Source: a virus. From it: a stretch of DNA of 58,612 bases. Shown here one piece after another: positions 17,016 through 23,683 of this stretch. The position numbers and the translations under genes were made by a program. The first letter of the stretch is position 1; each line of letters begins with the position of its first letter. The notes beneath the pieces were generated by a model. The model had not been told where the DNA came from. It made no database searches and saw nothing but the letters and a program-made list of their open reading frames with translations. Where the stretch lies: IMG/VR virus record IMGVR_UViG_3300035670_000048, positions 64,001 through 122,612 of that record; one strand, given 5' to 3'.

Positions 17016-17648
17016 TTATCCTTCTATATCATCAGTAGCTTCTGGAGCAACTGGATCTTTGATTTTACCACATTTTAAACACTCTTCTTCGCCATCACCA
17101 TCTGCATCACCCCAAACGTGCTCGCATTGGCGGTGTGCAAAATATTCATCAATCTTCCCATCACCATCGAAATCTAAACCGTCCATTACGCCGTCACCGT
17201 CTTCGTCGATTTCGGTTCCTTTTTTAACTTCTGCAGGTGCTTCAGTTGATGAAGCAGATTCTGGAATTACTAATGGAGATACATCAGTAGGAACGATAGG
17301 AGTATCTTTCATGTCTGCTGTATTACTCATTGTTGTTCCATCTTCTTCGTCCATTTTCTGAACTAACATCTTATCTTTGTCAGTGTCTGAGAACCAGTAG
17401 TCGATAATTTTACCGTATGAGCCAATAAAAGCACCAAGTAATAATAATAATAATTCTTTCCATTCACCTGCAATTGCTGTGTTTTGTCCAATTGCAAAGA
17501 ATATACCAACAATTATTAACATAAAACCACCTAAAACCATAGCGGTAATATACCATCTACGTTTCATCATTGCGTTTAACAGGTCTCTAAATCCTGTAGG
17601 TACTGGAGCAGGTGCTGCCATATTTTCTTCGTCTTTAAATAACTTCAT
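17016..17648 (-). CDS. Membrane protein with calcium-binding (thrombospondin type 3-like) repeats
   Basis: 210 aa. Residues ~30-55 and ~65-85 are two membrane spans (YITAMVLGGFMLIIVGIFFAI; LLLLLLGAFIGSYGKII). After a Ser/Pro/Glu linker come three Asp-rich loops: DEDGDGVMDG, DFDGDGKIDEY and DADGDGEEE, the DxDxDG type that binds Ca2+, and a pair C-x-H ... CLKC that could bind a metal. The last part would face the periplasm or cytoplasm depending on topology. No known phage homologue comes to mind. Confidence 0.7.
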   Translation of the reverse strand: MKLFKDEENMAAPAPVPTGFRDLLNAMMKRRWYITAMVLGGFMLIIVGIFFAIGQNTAIAGEWKELLLLLLGAFIGSYGKIIDYWFSDTDKDKMLVQKMDEEDGTTMSNTADMKDTPIVPTDVSPLVIPESASSTEAPAEVKKGTEIDEDGDGVMDGLDFDGDGKIDEYFAHRQCEHVWGDADGDGEEECLKCGKIKDPVAPEATDDIEG

Positions 17649-17654
17649 TTTTAA

Positions 17655-17963
17655 TTACCATTTTGGAGCTTCTTCTAGCTCTTCTTTTTCAGTTTTTTTC
17701 TTAGGTGCTGGTGCTGCTGCTGGTGATGCTGCTGCTTTTTCTTTGATGATTACTGTTTTACCACCAGCTGGAGCTGCTGCTTGTTGCTGTTGTTGAGTAA
17801 TGTTAATTACTGGAGCGGGTGCTGATGTTGCTTGTGCTGGTTCATCACCATCTCCTGTTAGAGTCTTAGTTACGAAACCACCTACTGCTATCGCAACTGT
17901 GCTCGCTAATCCGATTAGAATGCTCTTTAATGAGCCTCCTCCGTTTTCTGCTTCTTCTGCCAT
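17655..17963 (-). CDS. Small membrane protein with Ala/Pro/Gln-rich tail
   Basis: 102 aa. One membrane span (SILIGLASTVAIAVGGFVTKTL) near the N-terminus, then a disordered tail with QQQQQ, Ala/Pro runs and a charged KKKTEKEELEE end. It lies between the lipoprotein and the calcium-repeat protein, with gaps of 6-8 bases. Possibly a spacer-type envelope or lysis protein; function unknown. Confidence 0.7.
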   Translation of the reverse strand: MAEEAENGGGSLKSILIGLASTVAIAVGGFVTKTLTGDGDEPAQATSAPAPVINITQQQQQAAAPAGGKTVIIKEKAAASPAAAPAPKKKTEKEELEEAPKW

Positions 17964-17971
17964 TTTGTTTT

Positions 17972-18337
17972 TTATTTTATTGTTAAGGGATATTTTGCTT
18001 CTTTTCCGTCTACGTCAATAAATATAAAGTCGTAGTCTCTCTTTGGTAAATCTGATAGGTCTAAATTCTTAGTCGTTAATGATTCTGTTGCAGTGAATTT
18101 TTCCTTTTTAACTGGTTGCTCACTTCCAAACGGAATTACCTGAATAGCATACTTAGACCCAACAGTAGTTTCAAATACTGCTGTTACTGTGTTTTCAGTT
18201 TGTTTAATTGATTTAATAGACGTTGATGTTGATTTTACGCCTAAATCAATTTGAGGTGCAATAACTTCTTGCTCATAATTAGTGCAAGCAGCTAATGTTA
18301 ATAATGATAATGCTGTATAAAATAATATTCGTTTCAT
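17972..18337 (-). CDS. Predicted lipoprotein
   Basis: 121 aa. Signal peptide with a lipobox, SLLTLAACTN, so the mature protein would start at Cys18 and be lipid-anchored. The rest is one predicted beta-sandwich domain (AVFETTVGSKYAIQVIPFG ... RDYDFIFIDVDGKEAKYPLTIK), similar in feel to short bacteroidotal Ig-like domains. One base separates it from the cohesin-like protein, so they are probably made together. Confidence 0.78.
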   Translation of the reverse strand: MKRILFYTALSLLTLAACTNYEQEVIAPQIDLGVKSTSTSIKSIKQTENTVTAVFETTVGSKYAIQVIPFGSEQPVKKEKFTATESLTTKNLDLSDLPKRDYDFIFIDVDGKEAKYPLTIK

Positions 18338-18338
18338 A

Positions 18339-20444
18339 TTAGAAGTTATTGTATCCTGTTAATTTAATTTTATCTGTATTTAAGTTAATACCTAATTGAT
18401 TACCTTTAGAATCATTAGCATCCATTGTTGGTGATACTTTAACTGATGTTAAGATATCTACCCCAGAACCAATCGAAGTGAATTTCAATTTAAACGGTAT
18501 TGAATTTATTGTTATTGGTGTTTTTAATGATTGATCTAAAGCACCAAACTTAATTACACCAGATTTTGCGTTTGCGAATACATACCAGTTAGCTGGTAAA
18601 TCTGTTTTTACTTCATTGAATTTTAATTTTGATGGATCGTAATTAAATTGAAATTGTAATCCACCTAATGAAGCACCGTTTGTATTTACAGCTATTGGTA
18701 TTACTATATCGTTTGATGTAACAGTTACGTTGGATAAGTTAACATCAATTGATGTAGGAGCTGCTACCGTGGAATTCATTGTTCTGAATGCTGTATTAGT
18801 TAACATGCTAGCTTTCGCGTTTGTTGCTACTGTGCTTGCTCCATTATCTACTACTATAACTTGTGATGAGTGTGAACGATTGACATCACCCCATAGTAAG
18901 TATTTTAAATTTAATACCTGGTTAGATCCTAAATCACTAGTAGTAAATGTTACTTTAGGAAATGTTATTGTTTTCCAGTTTAAAGCAGTAATTGTACTCC
19001 ATGAATTATCTACTGATGTATTAAATGCTACTTCTGCTTTAATTCCATAATCTCCACCTTGTATAAATCGTATAGATGATGCAAATACTGATGTTGGTAT
19101 AGTAGAGAAGTTTGTGAATACTTTATATGTAGCCCATGTAGCATCTTGGCTTACAAATTCTACTGGTCCTGAATATAAGTCTAGTAATTGAAGAGCCTTA
19201 ATAGATGTAGGATCTATATTACCAAATTCTCTCATATCTATTAAAACTTTACTTACACCTGCTGAATATGAGTTAACCGCAATAACAACCCATTCTACTT
19301 GTCCTGTAATAGTTGTTACATCAGTTGCTCTCCATGTTGGAACACTTCTCCATGATGTATTTGCTCCTTGAGATACATAATTTGCAGGCACAGTCACTAA
19401 CGTATCTAAACCAACTACTTGAGCTAGTAATCGAGGTAAGTCACCACCATCAATTGATTTATTTCTATTAATATCTGCAGCGTAAAGTGATTGGCCTGTT
19501 TTTAGAATTTGTCCGTTTGAACCATCCAGTCCCATTGATGTAAATTCACCTTGTGCTGTTGTAAAATCAGATAATGTAATTGCTGAATTATATACTGCGT
19601 TTGTTTTATCCATATCATGCATTACTGATACTTCGTATGTTGTATTTGCTGTAAGTAATGTTTGATCAATATCTACAGCTCCAGTTGATGTGACATTAAA
19701 TAATGCACCCGTATTTGTTGTTGGGTTTCTGAATGATACTCTTAAATCAGATAATGCAAGTAAATTTGAATTTACATCTACGTTTGCAGTTACATATTTG
19801 CCAATACTTTGATCAAATAAGATTTCAGTTGCTAATTGTTCAAATTGATAAGTTGCATCTTGAGCACCTTGTGCATTCCATCCCGCTACAAAGTTTAACT
19901 TAAATGGATTAAATGTTGTTGCTGTAGATGTAGTTTTAACTTTCATTCTAACAACAACGAATCTATCCCACCCACCAGCATATGGCATTCCGTTTGGTGA
20001 TGTCCATGTTAATGTTGCTCTTAAAATACCATTCTGACCGCCGTTTTGGTAGGTATAAGAGGTACTTGACCATCTGACATTACCATCAGTAGATACAGCA
20101 TTTGTAGCATTAGTATTAGTGTAAGTATATCCTGGGTATGGATTGTGAGATATGCTAATAGTTGATCCATAAGGTAAAATACCACCATTTCCACCAGTAC
20201 CTGTATGGTTTACTGAGATAATATCAAAGTTAGCAGCATCGTATTGGAAATCAAACATCAATTGACGTGTTGTTGTATTTCCATTTCCATCACCTTGAAT
20301 TACTACATCGAACTCATCACCTCTACCAATAGTTGTACCATCGATAGCAGTAGATAATCTTGGAGTTTCTAGTCTTAATTTAATTGGACCAGCAAATGAA
20401 CTAAAACCTATTAACGTAAATAATAGGAACAATAATTTTTTCAT
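18339..20444 (-). CDS. Secreted cohesin/dockerin-like protein
   Basis: 701 aa. Signal peptide MKKLLFLLFTLIGFSSFA. Residues ~20-205 and ~565-690 look like cohesin-type sandwiches; the second has the clear core NGASLGGLQFQFNYDPSKLKF and SIPFKLKFTSIG. Between them are two dockerin-like calcium loops: ADINRNKSIDGGDLPRLL (about 323-340) and GDVNRSHSSQVI (about 519-530). Cohesin-dockerin pairs hold together secreted multi-protein complexes and also occur in bacteroidotal surface proteins. No catalytic domain is evident. A phage gene of this kind is unusual. Its start overlaps the previous gene by 4 bases. Confidence 0.75.
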   Translation of the reverse strand: MKKLLFLLFTLIGFSSFAGPIKLRLETPRLSTAIDGTTIGRGDEFDVVIQGDGNGNTTTRQLMFDFQYDAANFDIISVNHTGTGGNGGILPYGSTISISHNPYPGYTYTNTNATNAVSTDGNVRWSSTSYTYQNGGQNGILRATLTWTSPNGMPYAGGWDRFVVVRMKVKTTSTATTFNPFKLNFVAGWNAQGAQDATYQFEQLATEILFDQSIGKYVTANVDVNSNLLALSDLRVSFRNPTTNTGALFNVTSTGAVDIDQTLLTANTTYEVSVMHDMDKTNAVYNSAITLSDFTTAQGEFTSMGLDGSNGQILKTGQSLYAADINRNKSIDGGDLPRLLAQVVGLDTLVTVPANYVSQGANTSWRSVPTWRATDVTTITGQVEWVVIAVNSYSAGVSKVLIDMREFGNIDPTSIKALQLLDLYSGPVEFVSQDATWATYKVFTNFSTIPTSVFASSIRFIQGGDYGIKAEVAFNTSVDNSWSTITALNWKTITFPKVTFTTSDLGSNQVLNLKYLLWGDVNRSHSSQVIVVDNGASTVATNAKASMLTNTAFRTMNSTVAAPTSIDVNLSNVTVTSNDIVIPIAVNTNGASLGGLQFQFNYDPSKLKFNEVKTDLPANWYVFANAKSGVIKFGALDQSLKTPITINSIPFKLKFTSIGSGVDILTSVKVSPTMDANDSKGNQLGINLNTDKIKLTGYNNF

Positions 20445-20932
20445 ATTTTGTCAAACAATTTAGTTGTTAATGAAACTGATGCTTTTTTCAATGCATTTGA
20501 TAATGATGTTTGATTAAAACCACCAGCCTCAGAAATAACTAAAGTTGACATCGATATTTCGGATGACTTTTCTGTTGCTGTTTTTTGCTTGATAACTTTA
20601 TCGCCTTTTAGTAAGCGTCCTACCATACTAATCACTACTGCTTGCTCATCCTGATGTAGGATACCAATACTCATGTTTGATGACTCAACGTCTAAAAATA
20701 CGATATCTACTTGTAATGTATAATCGGCATTATCTGCAGATGAAACTAAATCATATTTGTCTGATAGAGATTCATCCAATATGTTTTTAACTCCGAATGC
20801 TAGATTACGATTTCCTGCTAATTTACCTATTTGGATTTTATTTCCTACATTCTCGATGTATATCTTTTTAGGTGTTTGAGCCCATCCTGCTAAGGATACC
20901 AACATAAGTGTAAAGAAAAATATATATTTCAT
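20441..20932 (-). CDS. Exported protein of unknown function, first of the envelope block
   Basis: 163 aa. Signal peptide MKYIFFFTLMLVSLAGWAQ. The mature part begins PKKIYIENVGNKIQIGKL and has alternating strands and helices (LQVDIVFLDVESSNMSIGI, AVVISMVGRLLKGDKVI, ALKKASVSLTTKLF) much like the CsgG/TolB-N-like fold of the 15.9-kb protein, to which its signal peptide is also similar. It may be a partner or shorter relative of that protein; this is inference. A motif B copy is 15-30 bases upstream. Confidence 0.7.
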   Translation of the reverse strand: MKYIFFFTLMLVSLAGWAQTPKKIYIENVGNKIQIGKLAGNRNLAFGVKNILDESLSDKYDLVSSADNADYTLQVDIVFLDVESSNMSIGILHQDEQAVVISMVGRLLKGDKVIKQKTATEKSSEISMSTLVISEAGGFNQTSLSNALKKASVSLTTKLFDKI

Positions 20933-20948
20933 ATTTACTAGTTAATTC

Positions 20949-20964
20949 TATAATAAATATTATA
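20949..20964 (-). promoter_or_regulatory. Promoter-like motif B before the exported-protein block
   Basis: TATAATATTTATTATA on the minus strand, 17 bases upstream of the 20932 start. It is the only candidate promoter for the long run of genes down to 13.2 kb. Confidence 0.4.
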
Positions 20965-21051
20965 AAGTTTACTAGTAGTGGTTGAGTATGGTAGGCGTTG
21001 TGTGGATTAGTCTACGAGTATGATGGCTTTTTGTCGTTTTCGTAGAAATGT

Positions 21052-21065
21052 ACTATACGTATAGT
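21052..21065. promoter_or_regulatory. Perfect 14-bp palindrome in the divergent intergenic region
   Basis: ACTATACGTATAGT, self-complementary, 36 bases upstream of the plus-strand gene at 21101. A second inverted repeat, TCTACGA and TCGTAGA, lies just before it (about 21011-21046). The 168-base gap holds no gene. The palindrome could be an operator for a dimeric repressor. Confidence 0.4.
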
Positions 21066-21100
21066 TGGATTTAAAATTAAACCTAACATAAACCCAAAAC

Positions 21101-21424
21101 ATGAAAACTACAATTTTCACATTATTGTTTGCCTTAACTGTATCTGCTGCTAATGCTTCTGATGGAGTTAAAATCGAGAAGACTAATAACTTAAAGTTCT
21201 TAGTTAGCGTTCCTACGGGATCTAAATTAACTGCTATTGTATTAGATGCGGATAACAACGTTATTCACACAGAATTTTTAACTAAGCACAAAGCATTTGA
21301 TTTCAGCAACTTAGTTGATGGTAATTATAAGCTTAAAGTAGTTGATTCGACTAGAAAAGTAATCGAAATTAAAGATTTCGCTATCAATACAGAAGTTAAA
21401 AGAGATTTAGTTACAATTAAGTAA
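21101..21424 (+). CDS. Exported beta-sandwich protein on the plus strand
   Basis: 107 aa. Signal peptide MKTTIFTLLFALTVSAANA. The mature part (NNLKFLVSVPTGSKLTAIVLDADNNVIHTEF, FDFSNLVDGNYKLKVV) has the look of short secreted proteins common in Bacteroidota, with the DLSNL.DG.Y.. turn. It is one of only two genes on the plus strand, is divergent from the envelope block, and has its own terminator, so it looks like an autonomously expressed cargo gene (moron) of host origin. It would be exported to the periplasm or beyond. Confidence 0.82.
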   Translation: MKTTIFTLLFALTVSAANASDGVKIEKTNNLKFLVSVPTGSKLTAIVLDADNNVIHTEFLTKHKAFDFSNLVDGNYKLKVVDSTRKVIEIKDFAINTEVKRDLVTIK

Positions 21425-21461
21425 TAACTCGTAATATAGTTATATCTTATTATCAAATTGT

Positions 21462-21491
21462 GAAGTGAATCCATAACGGTTCACTTCTTTT
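21462..21491 (+). terminator. Terminator after the plus-strand exported gene
   Basis: GAAGTGAATC pairs with GGTTCACTTC (10 bp with one G-T, 6-base loop) followed by TTTTAC on the plus strand. Confidence 0.75.
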
Positions 21492-21513
21492 ACAAACATA
21501 AACATATAAAATT

Positions 21514-21663
21514 ATGCCTTTATTATTTATTTTATTATCAATCAGCACATTATTTGGAACAGTATTACATAAGAGTATAAGTAATACAAAGCAACCAATT
21601 TCTCACCGTCGTCATGCTGGTAAGCCTGGTTTGTTGGATATAAATAGAGATTTATCTATTTAA
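21514..21663 (+). CDS. Small membrane protein on the plus strand
   Basis: 49 aa. One membrane span at the N-terminus (LLFILLSISTLFGTVLH) and a polar, basic tail (HRRHAGKPGLLDINRDLSI). It follows the terminator of the exported gene by 22 bases with an A-rich leader (ATATAAAATT) and its stop abuts the stop of the convergent minus-strand gene. Short, so real but not certain. Confidence 0.5.
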   Translation: MPLLFILLSISTLFGTVLHKSISNTKQPISHRRHAGKPGLLDINRDLSI

Positions 21664-21792
21664 TTATCCTTTTAGTAATTGTTTTTTATCTTCTTTGCAG
21701 CAATCACATTTAGGGCATTCATACGCTAGCATTCCGCTAATTGCCCCTACGGAGAATCCTATTGATAGTGAAATTAAAATTGCTGATACCAT
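21664..21792 (-). CDS. Small membrane protein with Cys cluster
   Basis: 42 aa. One span (AILISLSIGFSVGAISGML) followed by YECPKCDCCKEDKK, a C-x2-C-x-C-C group that could bind a metal, and a lysine-rich end. It converges tail to tail with the plus-strand gene with no gap and lies just downstream of the tRNA array (it is the first gene after the array's last tRNA on this strand). Confidence 0.5.
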   Translation of the reverse strand: MVSAILISLSIGFSVGAISGMLAYECPKCDCCKEDKKQLLKG

Positions 21793-21807
21793 AGTAATAA
21801 ATTTTGG

Positions 21808-21879
21808 AGGGAATGGAGAATTACGATATCTCGACCTGACGATTAACAGTCGTCTGCTCTGCCTCTGAGCTACAAACCC
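21808..21879 (-). tRNA. tRNA-Asn (GTT), divergent
   Basis: Anticodon arm GACGA-CTGTTAA-TCGTC is clear and the D-arm is normal. The acceptor stem (GGGTTTG/CATTCCC) has T-T mismatches at 4:69 and 5:68, and the T-loop is ATCGTAA rather than TTCRANY. Either decayed or dependent on unusual processing. Confidence 0.6.
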
Positions 21880-21888
21880 TTATAAATG

Positions 21889-21959
21889 TTATCCGAGCTG
21901 GATTCGAACCAACCCTAAACGCACCAAAAACGTTTGTGCTACCGCTACACCATCGGACA
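21889..21959 (-). tRNA. tRNA-Gln (TTG)
   Basis: Acceptor TGTCCGA/TCGGATA, anticodon arm AACGT-TTTTGGT-GCGTT, T-arm GTTGG-TTCGAAT-CCAGC. Complete cloverleaf. Confidence 0.85.
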
Positions 21960-21964
21960 ATATG

Positions 21965-22036
21965 AGCAGGTAGTCAGATTCGAACTGACGTCTCCGGTTT
22001 GGAAGACCAGAGCACTAACCACTGTGCTATACCTGC
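21965..22036 (-). tRNA. tRNA-Gly (TCC)
   Basis: Acceptor GCAGGTA/TACCTGC, anticodon arm CTGGT-CTTCCAA-ACCGG, T-arm GTCAG-TTCGAAT-CTGAC. Complete cloverleaf. Confidence 0.93.
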
Positions 22037-22041
22037 TTATG

Positions 22042-22113
22042 AGCTCTCATCCGGAATCGAACCGAATTATCCAGATTACAAATCTGGCGCATCGCCTGCA
22101 ATGCTTTGAGAGC
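22042..22113 (-). tRNA. tRNA-Thr (TGT)
   Basis: Acceptor GCTCTCA/TGAGAGC, anticodon arm CCAGA-TTTGTAA-TCTGG, normal D- and T-arms. The next ~52 bases upstream (22114-22165) hold no gene, only a 6-bp stem GAGGGA/TCCCTC. Confidence 0.93.
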
Positions 22114-22165
22114 ATAGAGAGGGACAGGTTATTTATTCCTTTTCGGGACTCCCTCAGACCCATCG

Positions 22166-22237
22166 TATCAACATCAAGATTCGAACTTGAAATAAAGCCT
22201 TATGAGAGCTCTGTGATCACCATTTCACTATGTTGAC
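22166..22237 (-). tRNA. tRNA-Met or tRNA-Ile2 (CAT), first copy
   Basis: Acceptor GTCAACA/TGTTGAT (G-T at 1:72), anticodon loop CTCATAA, T-arm TCAAG-TTCGAAT-CTTGA. No GGG/CCC anticodon-stem triplet, so not a classic initiator; elongator Met or lysidine-type Ile. Confidence 0.85.
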
Positions 22238-22246
22238 ATTTATTCG

Positions 22247-22318
22247 TAGCAGGGACCAGAATCGAACTGGCGTAGACCTGGCTTATGAGACCGGTGGGCG
22301 ACCAACAACCTCCCTGCT
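22247..22318 (-). tRNA. tRNA-Met or tRNA-Ile2 (CAT), second copy
   Basis: Acceptor AGCAGGG/CCCTGCT, anticodon loop CTCATAA on a stem with one C-A mismatch, T-arm GCCAG-TTCGATT-CTGGT. D-arm is irregular. The two CAT tRNAs differ widely and probably serve Met and AUA-Ile. Confidence 0.8.
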
Positions 22319-22331
22319 ACCAATAATTAAG

Positions 22332-22403
22332 TACCCCCAACGGGATTCGAACCCGTGACTCATCCGTGAAAGGGATGTGACTTAACCGCTTGTCGATAGG
22401 GGC
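22332..22403 (-). tRNA. tRNA-Glu (TTC)
   Basis: Acceptor GCCCCTA/TGGGGGT, anticodon arm CATCC-CTTTCAC-GGATG, T-arm ACGGG-TTCGAAT-CCCGT. First tRNA after the RNase H-fold gene on the message. Confidence 0.93.
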
Positions 22404-22416
22404 GTTTATTTCTTAC

Positions 22417-22434
22417 TATAATATAATTAAGAAA
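22417..22434 (-). promoter_or_regulatory. Promoter-like motif A before the second half of the tRNA array
   Basis: TTTCTTAATTATATTATA on the minus strand, 14 bases upstream of tRNA-Glu and 10 bases after the stop of the preceding gene. Confidence 0.55.
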
Positions 22435-22444
22435 TATTCATTAC

Positions 22445-22903
22445 CTACATTTTTACTAAATTATCTGCAGCATAAGTCATCATAGGTGAATGTCCTTTAT
22501 GTCTTACTGTATAGCCCATTCCTGTTACAATACCCACAGCACTTGTTAATGCTTGGTTTGATCGGTATTTTGGATCTGGATTTAAGTCAATATCAATAAA
22601 TTTAGCTCTAATATCTAATTCTGTTCTAATTTGTTCTGCTACTTCGACTGAAAACCAAACTTCGTTGATTAATCGAGTAACGTGTTCTTTTTCTCTAGGT
22701 ACTTCGAACTTAGTATAAAGAACGTGGGCACCTTTTTTAGGAGTATATAAACCGATTACAATAGCGTAAAACGTTTCTTTTTTCCTATTCTGTGAATCAC
22801 ACCCAATTAATAATTCTAAATCGGGATGTGTCTGCTTGTACTCGTTAATGTAGCCAATCAACTCAATCGGAGTTTTATTAGCCAGTGTTTTGAATTTTCT
22901 CAT
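22445..22903 (-). CDS. RNase H-fold nuclease-like protein, DUF458/YkuK family
   Basis: 152 aa from the ATG at 22903; a reading from 22930 would begin inside tRNA-Leu. Blocks seen: LLIGCDSQNR (first acidic position), FYAIVIGLYTPKKGAHVLYT, EVWFSVEVAEQI, KFIDIDLNPDPKYRSNQALTSAVG (second acid, DxN) and a final HKGHSPMMTYAADNLVK. These match the RNase H-like DUF458 family, whose biochemical role is unproven. It splits the tRNA array, as homing genes do, but has no homing-endonuclease features; a role in tRNA or RNA processing is only a guess. Confidence 0.82.
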   Translation of the reverse strand: MRKFKTLANKTPIELIGYINEYKQTHPDLELLIGCDSQNRKKETFYAIVIGLYTPKKGAHVLYTKFEVPREKEHVTRLINEVWFSVEVAEQIRTELDIRAKFIDIDLNPDPKYRSNQALTSAVGIVTGMGYTVRHKGHSPMMTYAADNLVKM

Positions 22904-22922
22904 ATCCCATTTATTTAAATTG

Positions 22923-23005
22923 TGCACCAAGCAGGAATCGAACCTGCACTCCCTACGGGAATAGCATTTTAAGTGCTACGGGTCTACCTATTCCCCCATT
23001 GGCGC
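22923..23005 (-). tRNA. tRNA-Leu (TAA)
   Basis: Class II. Acceptor GCGCCAA/TTGGTGC, anticodon arm TAGCA-CTTAAAA-TGCTA, long variable arm TTCCCGTAGGGAG, T-arm normal. Confidence 0.94.
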
Positions 23006-23013
23006 GTTTACAG

Positions 23014-23103
23014 TAGAGAGTGAGGGACTCGAACCCTCGCACCGGTTTTATCCGATCTACCTCGTTAGCAATGAGGCCCCTTCACCAACTTGGGTAACTC
23101 TCT
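23014..23103 (-). tRNA. tRNA-Ser (GCT)
   Basis: Class II, 90 bases. Acceptor AGAGAGT/ACTCTCT, anticodon loop TTGCTAA, long variable arm, T-arm GAGGG-TTCGAGT-CCCTC. The 57 bases upstream (23104-23160) contain a small imperfect stem CCTC.AA/TTGAGG and no gene. Confidence 0.92.
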
Positions 23104-23160
23104 ATAAGGGCCCGATACCTCAACTCTCACCTGCTCGAGCCGACACAGGATTGGAGGATG

Positions 23161-23248
23161 AAGAGGGTGTGAGATTCGAACTCACGGATCGCTTTCACGA
23201 TCGCTGGTTTTCAAGACCAGTCCAATAATCCATCTCTGGCAACCCTCC
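23161..23248 (-). tRNA. tRNA-Ser (TGA)
   Basis: Class II. Acceptor GGAGGGT/ACCCTCT, anticodon arm CTGGT-CTTGAAA-ACCAG, variable arm CGATCGTGAAAGCGATC, T-arm GTGAG-TTCGAAT-CTCAC. Confidence 0.94.
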
Positions 23249-23256
23249 TTATAATT

Positions 23257-23331
23257 GCGGTACTGACGGGGATCGAACCCGCTCCAAACTCCGTGACAGG
23301 GAGATATCTTAACCATTTGACCTCAGCACCG
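23257..23331 (-). tRNA. tRNA-Asp (GTC)
   Basis: Acceptor CGGTGCT/AGTACCG, anticodon loop CTGTCAC on a CTCC/GGAG stem, T-arm GCGGG-TTCGATC-CCCGT. Confidence 0.9.
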
Positions 23332-23333
23332 TA

Positions 23334-23353
23334 TTAAATATAATTTGGAAATC
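23334..23353 (-). promoter_or_regulatory. Promoter-like motif A inside the tRNA array
   Basis: GATTTCCAAATTATATTTAA on the minus strand between tRNA-His and tRNA-Asp. Same core TTTCC.AATTATATTTA as the gene-associated copies. A 6-bp hairpin GGAAAT/ATTTCC overlaps it. Confidence 0.5.
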
Positions 23354-23370
23354 TTATATTTCCGTATTGG

Positions 23371-23442
23371 TGTGATTGAAGAGAATCGAACTCTTATTTA
23401 AGGCACCACAAACCTTAGTCTTAACCATTAGACCACAATCAC
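23371..23442 (-). tRNA. tRNA-His (GTG)
   Basis: Acceptor GTGATTG/CAATCAC with a G at the -1 position, anticodon arm AAGGT-TTGTGGT-GCCTT, T-arm AAGAG-TTCGATT-CTCTT. Confidence 0.92.
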
Positions 23443-23444
23443 CG

Positions 23445-23518
23445 AGGTCAATACAGGATTCGAACCTGTGATCGGGCTTTTGCAGAGCCCAGCCTTAAAC
23501 CAACTTGGCTAATCGACC
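23445..23518 (-). tRNA. tRNA-Cys (GCA)
   Basis: Acceptor GGTCGAT/ATTGACC, anticodon arm GGGCT-CTGCAAA-AGCCC, T-arm ACAGG-TTCGAAT-CCTGT. Confidence 0.93.
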
Positions 23519-23528
23519 TTATTAAATG

Positions 23529-23600
23529 TACTCTCTTAGAGACTCGAACTCCAATCTCTTCATCCGTAGTGAAGTGTTCTATCCATTGAACTAAAAGAGC
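23529..23600 (-). tRNA. tRNA-Arg (ACG)
   Basis: Acceptor GCTCTTT/AGAGAGT (G-T at two positions), anticodon arm CTTCA-CTACGGA-TGAAG, T-arm TGGAG-TTCGAGT-CTCTA. A34 would need deamination to inosine by the host enzyme. Confidence 0.9.
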
Positions 23601-23606
23601 AAATCG

Positions 23607-23677
23607 CACAAATGCAAGGATTCGAACCCTGAACAACGCTTTTGGAGAGCGGTATGATACCATTTCACCACAAATGT
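23607..23677 (-). tRNA. tRNA-Trp (CCA), acceptor stem mismatched
   Basis: Anticodon loop CTCCAAA on a CGCT/AGCG stem, T-arm CAGGG-TTCGAAT-CCTTG. Acceptor ACATTTG/CATTTGT has T-T at 4:69 and 5:68, exactly as in tRNA-Asn of this array. Confidence 0.75.
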
Positions 23678-23683
23678 GTATTA

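Noticed and set aside
22114-22165. A short stem GAGGGA/TCCCTC suggesting another tRNA
   Set aside because: Only 52 bases and a 6-bp stem, with no anticodon or T-arm; left as spacer.
23104-23160. Possible tRNA or small RNA between two tRNA-Ser genes
   Set aside because: Only an imperfect stem with a bulge and a GCTCGAGC palindrome; not enough for a call.
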